Shown here: positions 39,172 through 46,337 of the stretch, piece after piece | Layout of the letters: every line of letters starts with the position of its first letter | Numbering within the stretch: the stretch's first letter is position 1 | From: Agrococcus terreus | Lineage (GTDB): Bacteria > Actinomycetota > Actinomycetes > Actinomycetales > Microbacteriaceae | Assembly (NCBI RefSeq): GCF_014645235.1 | Contig: NZ_BMLM01000001.1 | Span: 186,001-250,000 of the forward strand | Direction of reading: 5' to 3' | Length of the DNA stretch: 64,000 bases | Position numbers and translations under genes: made by a program | The notes under the pieces: generated by a model | The model's database searches: none | Told to the model about the DNA's origin: nothing | The model's input: the letters and a program-made list of their open reading frames with translations, nothing else

Positions 39172-39240
39172 GCCGGCGCGACTGATCCGGCGCGACTGAG
39201 CCGGCGCGACTGAGCCGGCGCGACTGAGCCGGCGCGGCCG
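39161..39240. repeat. 14-bp tandem repeat spanning a stop codon
   Basis: Five units of GGCGCGACTGAGCC (the second reads GATCC) run from 39161 to 39230, with a partial sixth. The monooxygenase stop (TGA 39169-39171) is in unit one. The array ends 9 bp before the convergent Nudix stop. Confidence 0.9.
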
Positions 39241-39248
39241 CGCGGCCG

Positions 39249-39668
39249 CTACGCCCGCGCGGCCGCCGCCCGCTCGGCGAGCAGCAGCGGGAAGACGTGC
39301 TCGCGGTTGAGCGGCGCCTCCGCCGGGTCGTCGACGCCCACGGCCGGCAGGATCCACCGGCAGCCCTCGATCTCGGCCTGCACGACCGGCTCGATCCGCT
39401 CGCGAGTGCGGAACACCGTCGCGCGCAGCGCGAAGCCCGCCTCGTTCGCGGCCCGCGTCTCGAACACGTCGACGAGCTCGATCCGGTCGACCGGCAGCGC
39501 GACGCCGAGCTCCTCGCGCACCTCGCGCACGGCGCACTCGGCCGCGCCCTCGCCGGGATCCGGCTTGCCGCCCGGCAGCATCCACATGCCCGTGCCTCGC
39601 TTGCGCACCGTGAGCACCGCGCCGTCCTCGCGCTCGAAGCAGATCGCCGAGACCACGATGACGCCCAT
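39249..39668 (-). CDS. Nudix hydrolase
   Basis: 139-aa pyrophosphohydrolase. The Nudix box runs from GGKPDPGEGAAECAVREV to REELGV (about residues 33-56) and keeps the GX5EX7REVXEELG pattern. RKRGTGMWMLPGGK before it is typical of MutT-like members. The substrate is unknown. A leaderless promoter supports ATG 39668. Confidence 0.92.
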   Translation of the reverse strand: MGVIVVSAICFEREDGAVLTVRKRGTGMWMLPGGKPDPGEGAAECAVREVREELGVALPVDRIELVDVFETRAANEAGFALRATVFRTRERIEPVVQAEIEGCRWILPAVGVDDPAEAPLNREHVFPLLLAERAAAARA

Positions 39669-39674
39669 GCGACC

Positions 39675-39680
39675 AGGCTA
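39675..39680 (-). promoter_or_regulatory. Leaderless -10 (TAGCCT) for the Nudix gene
   Basis: On the minus strand TAGCCT lies 6 nt before ATG 39668. Confidence 0.5.
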
Positions 39681-39806
39681 GGGCCGCCCGGCCGCCCCCC
39701 GCCGACGACGTCGCCGCACGCCGGAACGACACCTCGGGGCGGGGGTTGAGCATGTGCTGAGCCGTCGGCCCTGGCGCGGCAGCGCGCCGCGGGCGGACAC
39801 TGGGGC

Positions 39807-40514
39807 ATGGCCGAGCGGGCTGACGATCCGCGGCCGCCGCGAGACGACGCCGCGCTCGCCCGTCGCGCCCAGATCCTCGCCACCGAGCACTGGGGGCTCC
39901 TCGCCGCCCGCGGCACCGCCCAGAGCGAGGTCCTCACGCGCATCACGATCTTCCTCACGCTCGTCTCCGCCGGGCTCGTGACGATCGGCCTCCTCGGCCA
40001 GGCGACGCGCTTCGACGGGCCGTTCCAGGCGGCCATGCTCGGCATCCTGGGCTTCCTCGCGCTCATCGGCTGGATGACGCAGCTGCGCGTGCTGCACGTG
40101 GCCGAGGAGGACTTCATGTACGTCATCGCGATGAACCGGCTGCGCGGCGCGTACGCAGACCTCGACCCGGGTGTGGAGCGCTACTTCCTCGCCTCCATCG
40201 CCGACGACGAGCGCGGCGCGGAGCGCACCTACTCGTTCCTGCGCGTGCGGGGCGACTGGGCGGTCGTCGGCGGCAGCTCGATGATGCTCATCATCCTCGT
40301 CGAGGCCTGCGTCGTCGGCACCCTCGCGGGCGGCGTCGCCGTCGCGGCCGGCGCCGCGGTGCCGTGGGCGATCGCGCTCGGCGTGCCCGTCGCGCTCGCG
40401 TGGGCCGCCGCGGCGGCTCGCCACGGCTACGTGCTCTACCGGGCGTCGATCGACGGCCACCGGCCGCTGCGCACGAGCGCGCCGCCGCCGGTGCAGGAGC
40501 CGCCGCTCGCCTAG
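39807..40514 (+). CDS. Uncharacterised four-helix membrane protein
   Basis: 235-aa protein of unknown function. Helices lie at about 43-63, 74-92, 153-175 and 178-198, with an acidic cytoplasmic-type middle region (FMYVIAMNRLRGAYADLDPG). The N-terminal ATEHWGLLAARGTAQSEVLTR helix suggests a coiled or interface segment. The TAG overlaps the stop of the convergent DUF2087 gene in a shared CTAG. Confidence 0.7.
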   Translation: MAERADDPRPPRDDAALARRAQILATEHWGLLAARGTAQSEVLTRITIFLTLVSAGLVTIGLLGQATRFDGPFQAAMLGILGFLALIGWMTQLRVLHVAEEDFMYVIAMNRLRGAYADLDPGVERYFLASIADDERGAERTYSFLRVRGDWAVVGGSSMMLIILVEACVVGTLAGGVAVAAGAAVPWAIALGVPVALAWAAAAARHGYVLYRASIDGHRPLRTSAPPPVQEPPLA

Positions 40515-41005
40515 CGCTGCGCGGCGTCGGCGTCGGATGCGCGGCGGTACGTCGCGCCGTCGACGTCGCGGTCGAGGAGGCCCGCGTCGACGAGGTCGCG
40601 CCGCAGCGTCGCGGGGTCGTCGGCGACGGCCGCGAGCCGCTCGGTCACCGCGCGCTCGGTCGCCGTCGTGCCCTGGGCGACCGCGCGGTCCGCCGCCCAC
40701 GCGAGCAGCTCGGCCCGGTCGTCCGGCCGGCGCGGCCACGCGGCGATGCGCCCGTCGCGCAGGAAGCGGTCGAGCCCGGATGCCGCCGGCCGATGCTCGA
40801 GGAGCGGGCCGAAGGCGTCGACCGCCGTCGCCCGGCCGCCCTCGACGGCCGCGAGCCCGGCGCGCTCGAGCGCGGCGAGCGCGCGCCGCTCGCGGCTCGT
40901 CAGCGGCGCGGCGTCGACGCCGCCCTCCACGAGCATCCGCGCCCACAGCATCCGTCGACCCTCGTCGGCGAGCGCCGCCGCGACCGGCCGCCAGGCATCC
41001 GTCAT
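40511..41005 (-). CDS. DUF2087 domain-containing protein
   Basis: 164-aa cytoplasmic protein. The C-terminal part (~80-160), DRFLRDGRIAAWPRRPDDR then LVDAGLLDRDVDGATYRR, is the DUF2087 fold, a small winged-helix-like module often linked to regulators. The N-terminal ~75 residues look like a degenerate helix-turn-helix (SRERRALAALERAGL). GGGAGGA precedes the ATG. Function is unknown, probably nucleic-acid binding. Confidence 0.78.
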   Translation of the reverse strand: MTDAWRPVAAALADEGRRMLWARMLVEGGVDAAPLTSRERRALAALERAGLAAVEGGRATAVDAFGPLLEHRPAASGLDRFLRDGRIAAWPRRPDDRAELLAWAADRAVAQGTTATERAVTERLAAVADDPATLRRDLVDAGLLDRDVDGATYRRASDADAAQR

Positions 41006-41136
41006 CGGCGTCCTCCCGCGTCGGCGCCAGTCTGCCAGCCCGCGGGGACGCCGCACGGGCCCTCCCGCGCGGCACGCAGGTCCGTCCGCCTACCGTCGTC
41101 CCGACGGATGGCTGGCGCGCGACCGGAGGAGACCCC

Positions 41137-41679
41137 ATGCTCGACCGCGATCGCGTCGAGCGGTCCCCGTTCGAGCGCTCCCCGGCGAAGCGGCTCTTCA
41201 CCCTCGCCGCGATGGTCAGCGCCGCCCAGCTGCTGTGGGTGCTCGCGATGGGCCTCATCGCCGGCGGCCAGTTCGTCCCCGACCAGTGGCCCGACCGGGA
41301 CCCCCTGGTGCCCTGGCCCGTGCTCGCCATCCCGTCGTGGTGCACCATCGCGCTGGGTGCGCTCGCGTGCGTCGGCGCGGTCGGCGCCGCCGCCGGCCCC
41401 ACGGGGGATCGCATGCTGCGCCGTCGCACGCCGCGCGGTCGCGGGTCGGGCGGGCGGTGCAGGACATCGGCATCGCGCTCGTCGTGCTCGTGGTGCTCCC
41501 GCTCGGCCTCGCCCGCCTCTACCCGGAGCCCGGGGGCGTCGCGGCGCCCTTCACCGGCCCCGACGGCGTGCTCGGCTGGCACTGGATCGCGGCGGCGCTG
41601 CAGGCGGTCACCGTCGCGGCGCTGCTCGTGCGCCGCGCTGATCGGCGTCGTCGCCGCGCTCAGCCCGCCGTGCGGGTGA
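41137..41679 (+). CDS. Small membrane protein gene carrying two compensating frameshifts
   Basis: The nominal ORF gives 180 aa from an ATG behind CGGAGGAG. Codons 1 to ~105 look natural (two helices, ~20-43 and ~64-86). From ~41450 to ~41632 this frame turns into Ser/Arg/Cys-rich nonsense while the -1 frame reads QDIGIALVVLVVLPLGLARL and WHWIAAALQAVTVAALLV with G/C third positions. The original frame then resumes as ALIGVVAALSPPCG to the TGA. One missing base near 41440-41456 and one extra base near 41633 would explain this. It could be a double mutation or assembly error. Its end overlaps lrp by 20 bp. Confidence 0.7.
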   Translation: MLDRDRVERSPFERSPAKRLFTLAAMVSAAQLLWVLAMGLIAGGQFVPDQWPDRDPLVPWPVLAIPSWCTIALGALACVGAVGAAAGPTGDRMLRRRTPRGRGSGGRCRTSASRSSCSWCSRSASPASTRSPGASRRPSPAPTACSAGTGSRRRCRRSPSRRCSCAALIGVVAALSPPCG

Positions 41680-42097
41680 TGAGCTTCGAGAGCACGATCG
41701 CCGAGCGCGTGTGGTCGACCGAGGTCGCCGCACGCACCTTCTCGAGCGCCTCCTCGAGCGCGATGACGTCGCGGGCGCGCATGATGACGATCGCGTCGGC
41801 CTCGCCCGTGACGGTGCCGGCCTCGACGATCTCGGGCACGCCCGAGAGGATGCGCTTGAGGTCGGTGGGCGAGACGGTGCCGCGGCAGAAGAGCTCCACG
41901 TAGGCCTCGGTGGCGAGGCCCTCGACGGCGGGGTCGACCTGCACGGTGAAGCCCCGGATGACGCCGTCGGCGACGAGCCGGTCGATGCGGCGCTTCACGG
42001 CGGAGGCGGAGAGGCCGACCTCGGCGCCGATGTCGGCGTAGCCCGCGCGCGCGTTGAGGCGCAGCTGGTCGATGATGCCGTGGTCGATCCGGTCCAT
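41660..42097 (-). CDS. Lrp/AsnC-family transcriptional regulator
   Basis: 145-aa regulator with an N-terminal helix-turn-helix (DIGAEVGLSASAVKRRIDRL near 23-42) and a RAM amino-acid-binding domain (~65-140). It is divergent from the ddaH-like/rocD operon, so it likely senses arginine, ornithine or proline and controls that operon and itself. An inverted TCGCAA/TTGCGA pair lies in the 91-bp gap. A leaderless promoter supports ATG 42097. Confidence 0.9.
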   Translation of the reverse strand: MDRIDHGIIDQLRLNARAGYADIGAEVGLSASAVKRRIDRLVADGVIRGFTVQVDPAVEGLATEAYVELFCRGTVSPTDLKRILSGVPEIVEAGTVTGEADAIVIMRARDVIALEEALEKVRAATSVDHTRSAIVLSKLITRTAG

Positions 42098-42104
42098 GTG
42101 CACG

Positions 42105-42110
42105 AATGTA
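42105..42110 (-). promoter_or_regulatory. Leaderless -10 (TACATT) for the lrp-like gene
   Basis: On the minus strand TACATT lies 7 nt before ATG 42097. Confidence 0.5.
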
Positions 42111-42127
42111 CGGTGCGAACCCCCTGA

Positions 42128-42179
42128 GTCGCAAGAAACATGCGCTCCCGCCCTGGGAAGTGCGTGGATCGTTTGCGAC
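42128..42179. promoter_or_regulatory. Candidate Lrp operator: GTCGCAA...TTGCGAC dyad
   Basis: GTCGCAA at 42128-42134 and TTGCGAC at 42173-42179 are perfect 7-bp complements 45 bp apart, with similar flanks (AGAAACATGCG / CGTGGATCGT). They bracket the region just before the ATG at 42189. The helical spacing suits an Lrp octamer, an inference. Confidence 0.45.
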
Positions 42180-42188
42180 CATGGCCTC

Positions 42189-43028
42189 ATGCAGACCGAG
42201 ACGACCATCGCGCCCGCCGGCGCCCTGCGCACCCCCGTGCAGAAGACCGTGCTGATGTGCCGCCCCGAGCACTTCACGGTGACCTACCGCATCAACCCGT
42301 GGATGGATCCCGACATCCCCACGAGCACCGCCACGGCGGTCGAGCAGTGGGAGACGCTCCGCGCCGCCTACACGGGCCTCGGCTACGGCGTCGAGCTCAT
42401 CGACCCCATCGAGGGCCTCAACGACATGACCTACGCCGCCAACGGAGGCTTCACGCTCGACGGCAAGGCCTACGGCGCGCGGTTCACCTACGAGCAGCGG
42501 GTGCCGGAGGGCCCCGCGTACATGCGCTGGTTCGCCGACCACGGCTTCCAGGTGCACGACCCGCAGCACATCAACGAGGGCGAGGGCGACTTCCTGCTCT
42601 CGAACGGCGCGATCCTCGCCGGCCACGGCTTCCGCACGAGCCTCGAGTCGCACGACGAGCTGCGCTCGATCTTCGACCGCGAGGTCGTGAGCCTGCGGCT
42701 CGTCGACCCGGCGTTCTACCACCTCGACACGGCCATCGCGATCCTCGACGAGACGAACATCGCGTACCTCCCGAGCGCGTTCGACGAGGCGAGCCAGGCC
42801 GAGCTCGCGCGCCGCTACCCGGATGCGATCCACGTCGCCGCCGAGGACGGCGCGGTGCTGGGCCTCAACTCGTTCGGCGACGGCCGCACGATGCTCATCG
42901 CCGAGCGCGCGGTCGGCTTCGGCCGGCAGCTGCGCGACCGCGGCTACGAGACCGTCGCCGTCGACCTCTCCGAGCTGCTGCTCGGCGGCGGCGGCATCAA
43001 GTGCTGCACGCTGGAGCTCCGCCGATGA
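42189..43028 (+). CDS. Dimethylargininase-family enzyme, possible arginine dihydrolase
   Basis: 279-aa guanidine-modifying enzyme of the DDAH/amidinotransferase fold. The catalytic His (FYHLDTA, ~H178) and Cys (GGIKCC, ~C272 with C273) are present. At the substrate site the bacterial DDAH pattern D-x4-E-D is replaced by D79-x4-A-N85 (DMTYAAN). That resembles cyanobacterial ArgZ-type arginine dihydrolase, which makes ornithine directly. It is coupled (ATGA) to ornithine aminotransferase and controlled by Lrp. Databases would probably call it ddaH; activity is unproven. Confidence 0.85.
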   Translation: MQTETTIAPAGALRTPVQKTVLMCRPEHFTVTYRINPWMDPDIPTSTATAVEQWETLRAAYTGLGYGVELIDPIEGLNDMTYAANGGFTLDGKAYGARFTYEQRVPEGPAYMRWFADHGFQVHDPQHINEGEGDFLLSNGAILAGHGFRTSLESHDELRSIFDREVVSLRLVDPAFYHLDTAIAILDETNIAYLPSAFDEASQAELARRYPDAIHVAAEDGAVLGLNSFGDGRTMLIAERAVGFGRQLRDRGYETVAVDLSELLLGGGGIKCCTLELRR

Positions 43029-44257
43029 GCGCCGTCGGCATCCGCACGTCGGAGGCGACCGAGGCCGCGATCGGCCAGGTCGAGGCGCACGCGGCGCACA
43101 ACTACCACCCGCTGCCCGTCGTGGTCACCGAGGCGTCCGGCGCCTGGGTGACCGACGTCGACGGCCGCCGCTACCTCGACTGCCTCGCGGCGTACTCCGC
43201 CGTGAACTTCGGCCACGGCAACGAGCGCCTCATCGCCGCGGCGAAGGCGCAGCTCGACCGCGTCACGCTCACGAGCCGCGCCTTCCACTCCGCCGCGCTC
43301 GGACCCTTCGTCGAGGCGCTCGCGCGGCTCGCCGGCAAGGAGATGGTGCTGCCGATGAACACGGGCGCGGAGGCCGTGGAGTCGGGCATCAAGGTGGCGC
43401 GCCGCTGGGCGTACGAGGTCAAGGGCGTGCCCGCCGGCGAGGCGGAGATCGTCGTCATGGAGGGCAACTTCCATGGCCGCACGACCACGATCGTCTCGTT
43501 CTCGGACGACCCCGACGCCACCACGAACTACGGGCCGTTCACGCCCGGCTTCGTGCGCGTGCCGTACGGCGACATCGACGCGCTCGAGGCGGCCATCACG
43601 CCCCGCACGGCCGCGGTGCTGCTCGAGCCCATCCAGGGAGAGGCGGGCATCCTCGTGCCGCCGGCCGGCTACCTGCAGGCCGTGCGCGAGCTGACGCGCC
43701 GCGAGCGCGTGCTCATGATCGCCGACGAGATCCAGTCGGGCCTCGGCCGCACCGGCGCCACGTTCCAGTGCGACAACGAGGGCGTCGTGCCCGACGTCTA
43801 CCTGCTGGGCAAGGCGCTCGGCGGCGGCGTCGTGCCGGTCTCGGCGGTGGTGGCGAATGCGGACGTGCTGGGCGTCCTGACGCCCGGCTCGCACGGCTCG
43901 ACGTTCGGCGGCAACCCGCTCGCGGCGGCCGTCGGCCTCGAGGTGGTGCGGATGCTCGAGGAGGGCGCGATGCAGGAGCGCGCGCGCGTGCTCGGCGAGC
44001 GCCTGCACGCGGGCCTCGGCGCGCTCGTCGGGCACGGCGTGACCGCGGTGCGCGGCATCGGCCTCTGGGCCGGCATCGACATCGACCCGGCGGTCGGCTC
44101 GGCGCGCGACGTGTGCCTTCGGCTGCTCGAGCGCGGGATCCTCGCGAAGGACACCCACGGCCAGACGGTGCGGCTCGCGCCGCCGATCGTCATCGATGAG
44201 GCCGACCTCGACATGCTCGTCGATGCGTTCCGCGAGGCGGTCGGCGCGGAGCGCTGA
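43025..44257 (+). CDS. rocD: Ornithine--oxo-acid aminotransferase
   Basis: 410-aa class III aminotransferase converting ornithine to glutamate semialdehyde. It shows NYHPLPVVVTEASGAWV near 20, NTGAEAVESGIKVARRWAYE near 110, the PLP-contacting LMIADEIQSGLGRTG near 230 and the PLP lysine in LLGKALGGGVVPVS (~K263). HGSTFGGNPLA near 297 is conserved. It overlaps the ddaH-like gene by ATGA, so arginine would be degraded through ornithine to glutamate, joining the putA product pool. Confidence 0.94.
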   Translation: MSAVGIRTSEATEAAIGQVEAHAAHNYHPLPVVVTEASGAWVTDVDGRRYLDCLAAYSAVNFGHGNERLIAAAKAQLDRVTLTSRAFHSAALGPFVEALARLAGKEMVLPMNTGAEAVESGIKVARRWAYEVKGVPAGEAEIVVMEGNFHGRTTTIVSFSDDPDATTNYGPFTPGFVRVPYGDIDALEAAITPRTAAVLLEPIQGEAGILVPPAGYLQAVRELTRRERVLMIADEIQSGLGRTGATFQCDNEGVVPDVYLLGKALGGGVVPVSAVVANADVLGVLTPGSHGSTFGGNPLAAAVGLEVVRMLEEGAMQERARVLGERLHAGLGALVGHGVTAVRGIGLWAGIDIDPAVGSARDVCLRLLERGILAKDTHGQTVRLAPPIVIDEADLDMLVDAFREAVGAER

Positions 44258-44274
44258 CCACCGCCCCCCCCGTC

Positions 44275-44396
44275 GGTCGAGCCGGACGGCGCCGCAGGCG
44301 CCGCCCGAGTCGAGACCACCGAGTGGCGGACCGCTCGCCCGGCGGTGGTCTCGAGACGCGTGCGGCCTGCGGCCGCGCGCTCCTCGACCAGCGGGG
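44275..44396. repeat. Dispersed hairpin element, copies B1 and B2 (face to face)
   Basis: B1 runs GGTCGAGCCGGACGG to GTCGAGACCACC (about 44275-44320) around a GGCGCCGCAGGCGCC palindrome. B2 is inverted, GGTGGTCTCGAGACGCG to CTCCTCGACCAGCGG (about 44344-44394), around GCGGCCTGCGGCCGC. Together they occupy the rocD-VOC convergent gap. Confidence 0.7.
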
Positions 44397-44400
44397 GCCC

Positions 44401-44841
44401 TCAGTCCTCCGGCGGCGCCTCCGCGCGCACGTCGGAGCCGTCCGAGAGGACGTCGGAGATGAGGCCCATGACGTTGCCGTCCGGGTCGCGGAAGTACGCG
44501 AGCCTGCCGACGCCCGGCATGTCGTACGGCGCCATCGCCTCCGCGCCGCCCTGCTCGAGCGCCGCCGCGTACCGCGCGTCGGCGTCGTCGACCCCGACCA
44601 CCACGACCACGCCGTTGATGGGCGCCCCGGCCTCGGGCGGCGGCCCCTCGCGGCGAGCGAGGCCGCCGTTGATGCCCATGCCCGGCGCATCCATGCCGAT
44701 CGACCCCTCGCCGGTCTGGATGGTCCAGTAGTCCATCTGGCCGTAGCGCTCGAAGCGCCAGTCGAGCACGCGCCCGTAGAAGTCGGCGAGCCGCTCGGGC
44801 TCGCTCGCGTGGAGCTCGAAGTGGACGACCAGGCTGCTCAT
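44401..44841 (-). CDS. VOC-family (glyoxalase-like) protein
   Basis: 146-aa vicinal oxygen chelate protein. VVHFELHASEPERLADFYGR at the start and VVVVVGVDDADARYAAALEQ near 78 begin the two modules; RLAYFRDPDGNVMGL near 115 is the closing metal-site strand with the glutamate replaced by Gly-Leu. The His in VVHFEL and the loop residues could bind metal. Substrate unknown. GGAGGAG precedes the ATG. Confidence 0.87.
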   Translation of the reverse strand: MSSLVVHFELHASEPERLADFYGRVLDWRFERYGQMDYWTIQTGEGSIGMDAPGMGINGGLARREGPPPEAGAPINGVVVVVGVDDADARYAAALEQGGAEAMAPYDMPGVGRLAYFRDPDGNVMGLISDVLSDGSDVRAEAPPED

Positions 44842-44951
44842 GGCGGCTCCTCCGCTCGATGCGCGCGCGCCACCGGTCGCGGCCGCGTCGCCGTGGCCGA
44901 CGCTACGCGGGCCCCGAGCGGCCCGCCAGCATCGCCTGCCACGCTCGTCGC

Positions 44952-45407
44952 ATGCCCGCCCGCTACCGCTTCGGCCATGCCTGGCACGTCGACGCCGCGC
45001 CCGAGCGCGTGCGAGCGCTGCTCGAGGATGTCGCGCGCTACGACGCGTGGTGGCCCGCCGTGCGGGTCGTCGGGGGCGCTGCGGGCACCGACCCCGGCAG
45101 CGGTGCCCGCGCCGCCCGCCTCGTCGTGACCGCGCCGCTCGGCCACCGACTCCGCATCCGTGTCGTCGAGGCCGCGCCGCGCGACCGCGAGCTGCGCGCG
45201 GCCATCCACGGCGACCTCGAGGGCTGGTGCGCCTGGCGGGTGGAGCCCGACGGCGACGGCAGCCTCGTGCGCTTCGCCCAGCACGTGGAGGCCAGGGCAT
45301 CGCTCGTGCGGCTCGCGACGCCGCTGCTGCGGCGCGTGCTCGAGCGCCAGCACGCGGCCGTCATGCGCGCCGCCGCCGACGGCATGCGGGCCGCGCTCGC
45401 CCCCTGA
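44952..45407 (+). CDS. SRPBCC-family (polyketide cyclase/START-like) protein
   Basis: 151-aa helix-grip protein. FGHAWHVDAAPERVRALLED at the start is the usual first strand and helix, WWPAVRVVGG follows, and a long C-terminal helix (LERQHAAVMRAAADGMRAAL) closes the cavity. Such proteins bind hydrophobic ligands or act as small cyclases; no ligand can be named. A CACGCT six bases before the ATG may be a weak leaderless -10. Confidence 0.82.
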   Translation: MPARYRFGHAWHVDAAPERVRALLEDVARYDAWWPAVRVVGGAAGTDPGSGARAARLVVTAPLGHRLRIRVVEAAPRDRELRAAIHGDLEGWCAWRVEPDGDGSLVRFAQHVEARASLVRLATPLLRRVLERQHAAVMRAAADGMRAALAP

Positions 45408-45466
45408 CCGGGCACTCCCCGCCATCGGCGCGTCGCGCGCCCATTGGACTCCTGCGGGGAAGAGCG

Positions 45467-45472
45467 TAGGCT
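45467..45472 (+). promoter_or_regulatory. Leaderless -10 (TAGGCT) for the gene at 45480
   Basis: TAGGCT lies 7 nt before GTG 45480, without a ribosome binding site. Confidence 0.5.
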
Positions 45473-45479
45473 CGGCCGG

Positions 45480-46319
45480 GTGCCCGATCGCATCCTCCTC
45501 GGCAGCGCACCCCGTCCGACCGACGGCACCCTGCTCGCCAAGCGCATCCGCAAGCTCATGATCGCCGCAGAGCCGGCGCGCATCGAGTGCACCGCCCACA
45601 TCGAGGCGGTCCTCGACGGCCCCGACATCGCGAGGCTCGACCTCGACCTCACCGGCTACGTGCTCGGCGACGAGCACGACCGAGACCGGTCCCGGATCGA
45701 GCCGCAGGGCGCGCCCGTCGCGAGCGAGGAGGGCGTGCTGCGCGACCTGCGCGTGCACGCCGCCCCGATGCGGGTCTCCGGCGCCGACGTGACGCTCGAC
45801 CTCGCCCTGCAGGGCGTGCCGGTGCGCTGGATCGACACCGACGCGGGCGAGCTCGCCGTCGAGCTCGGCGACCCCTCGGGCGAGCGGCCCGTCCACGGCT
45901 CGCTGCGCCTGGCGGTGCCCGAGCAGCAGCTCGGCGACGCCGTGCGCGCGCTCGCCGAGCCGATCCTGCAGGAGCACGGCGTGCACCTCTCGCGCCTCGA
46001 CCTCGAGCTCGAGGCCGTCACGCCCCGCCAGGTGCGCATCCACGCCGACGCGAAGGTGCGCAAGGGGCTCCTCGGCGCCTCGGCGCACGGCTCCGCCACC
46101 GCGACCGTCGACGACGCCATGGGGCTCGTGCTCTCGGACATCCGGCTCGACAGCGGCAACCCGCTCGTCGCGGCCATGCTCGCGGTCGCGCGCGGCCGCA
46201 TCCAGGGCCTCGAGGGCCAGCGCTTCGACCTCGCCACCGAGCTGCCCCCGGGCATCTCGGTCGAGGACGTGCGCGTCGCGGTCGACCGCGACGTCGTCAT
46301 CGAGGCGCGGCTGGCCTAG
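45480..46319 (+). CDS. Uncharacterised protein, weakly DUF2993/LmeA-like
   Basis: 279-aa protein rich in alternating hydrophobic/polar strands, with repeated DLDLTGYVLG, LDLALQGVPV, LDLELEAVTPRQVRIHADAK patterns suggesting a lipid-binding beta sheet. The end, LAVARGRIQGLEGQRFDLATELP then ISVEDVRVAVDRDVVIEARL, resembles DUF2993 (LmeA) proteins, which are periplasmic in mycobacteria. No signal peptide or membrane helix is visible here, so the resemblance is tentative. Confidence 0.65.
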   Translation: MPDRILLGSAPRPTDGTLLAKRIRKLMIAAEPARIECTAHIEAVLDGPDIARLDLDLTGYVLGDEHDRDRSRIEPQGAPVASEEGVLRDLRVHAAPMRVSGADVTLDLALQGVPVRWIDTDAGELAVELGDPSGERPVHGSLRLAVPEQQLGDAVRALAEPILQEHGVHLSRLDLELEAVTPRQVRIHADAKVRKGLLGASAHGSATATVDDAMGLVLSDIRLDSGNPLVAAMLAVARGRIQGLEGQRFDLATELPPGISVEDVRVAVDRDVVIEARLA

Positions 46320-46337
46320 GCGCCGGCCGGCCTGGCC

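Noticed and set aside
39678-42833. A 1051-codon open frame on the minus strand
   Set aside because: It runs antisense to several recognisable genes and is Arg/Ala/His-rich without any domain. High GC suppresses stops, so it is a frame shadow.
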